In this document: positions 62,537 to 64,000 of the stretch, piece by piece
Layout: every line of letters starts with the position of its first letter
Numbering within the stretch: position 1 is the stretch's first letter
NCBI RefSeq assembly: GCF_021390435.2
Contig: NZ_JAJVCN010000001.1
Location: 2,046,001-2,110,000, forward strand
Direction of reading: 5' to 3'
DNA length: 64,000 nucleotides
DNA from: Kibdelosporangium philippinense
Lineage (GTDB): Bacteria > Actinomycetota > Actinomycetes > Mycobacteriales > Pseudonocardiaceae
Position numbers and translations under genes: made by a program
Notes under the pieces: model-generated
Database searches by the model: none
What the model was told of the DNA's origin: nothing
The model's input: the letters and a program-made list of their open reading frames with translations, nothing else

Positions 62537-63525
62537 GCGCGCACCCGTGGGTCGAGGGCGGCGTAGAGCACATCCGCCAGTACGACAGAGACCAGCACGC
62601 ACACCGCGATGAACAGGGTGACCGTCGCGACGACGTTGGCGTCCTGTGCGCCGATGCCATCGATCAACCATTCGCCCATTCCGTGCCACGAGAAAACCTT
62701 CTCGGTGAACGTGCCACCCGTGACCAGGAGGCCGAAACCGAACGCGAACAACGTGGCCATCGGAATCAATGCGGTCCGCAGGCCGTGTTTGAGCAGCGCT
62801 CGGCGCCGGGGCAGCCCCTTTGCCCGCGCGGTGCGGACGTAGTCGCTTTCGAGCACGTCCAGCATGGCGCTGCGCTGGTAGCGGCTGTAGAACGCGATTT
62901 GCCCGAGGACGATGGTCACGGTCGGCACGATGAGATACCGCAGCCGGTCACCGAGCCCGGCCAGCCAGCCGCCGGAGAATCCCGGGGTGTACTCGCCGGT
63001 TGTCTGCAGCCAATTGTTTCCGATCAGGTCGTTGAACTGTTGCGCCGGCTGTTTGAGCAACGTACCGATGACGAAAACCGGCGTCGACAAGACGACGAAA
63101 GCGAAAAGGGTCGCCACATGATCGCTGACCCGATACTGCCGGATCGCGCTGACCGCGCCGAGCGAAACCCCCAACAGCATGCCGACAGCCGTGCCGATCA
63201 AGAACAGCCGGAGACTGACTCCGATCCTTCGTGGCAGTTCGTCGGCAACTGGTCTGCTGGTGACCGTGACACCGAAGTCACCGTGGACGACTCCACCGAT
63301 CCAGGTCAGGAACCGTTGCGGCACCGGCTGATCAAGATGCAGCTCGACCCACTTGGCTTCGATTGTGGCTGCTGGTGGTTGCGGATTGCGCTGTTGCAGT
63401 ATTCCAACCGGATCGAAGGTTGCCGAGGCCAGTGTGAATGCGAGGAAAACAGCCACAAGGCACAACACGACGTAATTGATCAGACGCCGGGCAAGGAATC
63501 GGATCAACGGGTCGGTGCCCTTCAC
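62533..63525 (-). CDS. Peptide ABC transporter permease (DppB-like)
   Basis: First permease gene of the operon, 330 residues. The N-terminal helix (FLARRLINYVVLCLVAVFLAF) and long periplasmic loop (VGILQQRNPQ) are typical of DppB/OppB. The EAA docking loop reads DYVRTARAKGLPRRRALLKHGLRTALIP. The GTG start at 63525 has no strong ribosome site. Order B-C-DF-A(SBP) forms one operon. The gap to the neighbouring glycosidase-like gene (about 147 bp) must contain the promoter. Confidence 0.92.
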   Translation of the reverse strand: MKGTDPLIRFLARRLINYVVLCLVAVFLAFTLASATFDPVGILQQRNPQPPAATIEAKWVELHLDQPVPQRFLTWIGGVVHGDFGVTVTSRPVADELPRRIGVSLRLFLIGTAVGMLLGVSLGAVSAIRQYRVSDHVATLFAFVVLSTPVFVIGTLLKQPAQQFNDLIGNNWLQTTGEYTPGFSGGWLAGLGDRLRYLIVPTVTIVLGQIAFYSRYQRSAMLDVLESDYVRTARAKGLPRRRALLKHGLRTALIPMATLFAFGFGLLVTGGTFTEKVFSWHGMGEWLIDGIGAQDANVVATVTLFIAVCVLVSVVLADVLYAALDPRVRA

Positions 63526-63672
63526 AGGTAGTGGCCATGCGGTAACCGAAACGCATGGACATCATGCAGCCTTGATGTGGGTACGCCGAGCCAATTCCGT
63601 GGCAAGAAGTTGTCTATAGCCGCACATCTGTCCGTCATTGTCGTTGGACGTAAGTCAATGAATCTGGACCTG

Positions 63673-64000
63673 TTAGCGAGGTGCCCAGTCTCGGAAGTAC
63701 GTCGCCCAGTCGTCCAGGGTGGCGGAGAAGTCGACGTAGACCGCGACCCCGAACGGCTGTGTCGGCGCCTGGTCGTCCAAGGCAAGGCGGATTCCGCGGA
63801 GCGACGCGGCAACTGTTTCAGCGTCGGTGTGGCCGGGGCCTTCGGAGTGGTAAGCCGGAATACCCATAAACACAGTCACTGTGTCCGGGACGGCCGCCAA
63901 AGCCAGTCTCGTCTGGACCCTGACGTAACCGCTGTACGTGGAGTCGAACGGCATTCCGCTGTCGTACGCCATGATCGCGACCTGGTCGACGCGTTCGGCG
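63673..64000 (-). CDS. Partial gene, C-terminus of a glycosidase-like protein
   Basis: The frame enters from the right edge and ends TAA at 63673. About 108 residues are visible: VDQVAIMAYDSGMPFDS at the edge, then VRVQTRLALAAVPDTVTVFMGIPAYH and HTDAETVAASLRGIRLAL. The AIMAYDS strand followed by a helix and a GIPAYH strand resembles the last beta-alpha units of a GH18-like barrel, where such a Tyr-Asp strand lines the active site. Assignment is tentative because the catalytic part is outside the window. Confidence 0.6.
   Translation of the reverse strand, partial: AERVDQVAIMAYDSGMPFDSTYSGYVRVQTRLALAAVPDTVTVFMGIPAYHSEGPGHTDAETVAASLRGIRLALDDQAPTQPFGVAVYVDFSATLDDWATYFRDWAPR

Overview
The window is 64 kb of high-G+C actinomycete chromosome. 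Codon use, frequent GTG/TTG starts, SARP/AfsR and STAS/anti-sigma regulators, secreted LamG/RHS proteins, and intergenic repeat types that I recall from Amycolatopsis-like genomes suggest the family Pseudonocardiaceae. No rRNA, tRNA or other taxonomic marker is present, so the family is an inference.

Layout. 0-3 kb: a dispersed repeat, a secreted alpha-carbonic anhydrase and a complete IS4-superfamily insertion sequence (1117-2750). 2.8-15.4 kb, minus strand: a giant secreted RHS/YD-repeat protein, preceded by a giant LamG protein that is split by one in-frame TGA. 16-22.3 kb: a membrane protein with 54-residue repeats, a three-subunit molybdenum hydroxylase (CoxL/M/S type) and a frameshifted DoxX-like gene. 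22.4-25.6 kb: an MFS transporter, then a partner-switching set (two HATPase anti-sigma factors, one STAS antagonist, and the wreck of a SpoIIE phosphatase).

25.7-39.6 kb, minus strand, is the most coherent system. It reads in transcription order as an unknown gene, a MobA-MoaD fusion, a tungsten-type aldehyde ferredoxin oxidoreductase, NAD-linked formate dehydrogenase FdhA and FdhB, MoeA, a MoeA-PBP fusion, and a tungstate ABC transporter TupA, TupB, TupC. Most junctions overlap by 4 bp. It looks like a self-contained tungsten (or W/Mo) enzyme operon carrying its own metal uptake, metal insertion and cofactor tailoring. CATAC-type repeats lie in three of its intergenic gaps.

39.8-47.4 kb holds smaller catabolic and regulatory units: epoxide hydrolase with TetR, a YihY membrane protein, an FMN reductase with an HxlR regulator, a thioredoxin-like protein, methylaspartate ammonia-lyase divergent from an acyl-CoA ligase, and an Lrp regulator. 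47.4-50.1 kb is decayed and repeat-rich (a MITE-like element, a frameshifted NHL-repeat gene, a 22-bp tandem repeat). 50.2-54.7 kb has an APC-type permease, an unusual protein made of two fused TetR repressors, and the P450 gene directly behind it. 54.8-63.5 kb has a small secreted peptide gene facing an AfsR/SARP regulator that lies behind a complete peptide ABC transporter operon. The window ends inside a gene resembling a glycosidase C-terminus.

Gene decay is unusually frequent here: one in-frame stop, at least two frameshifts, one deleted phosphatase and several fragments.
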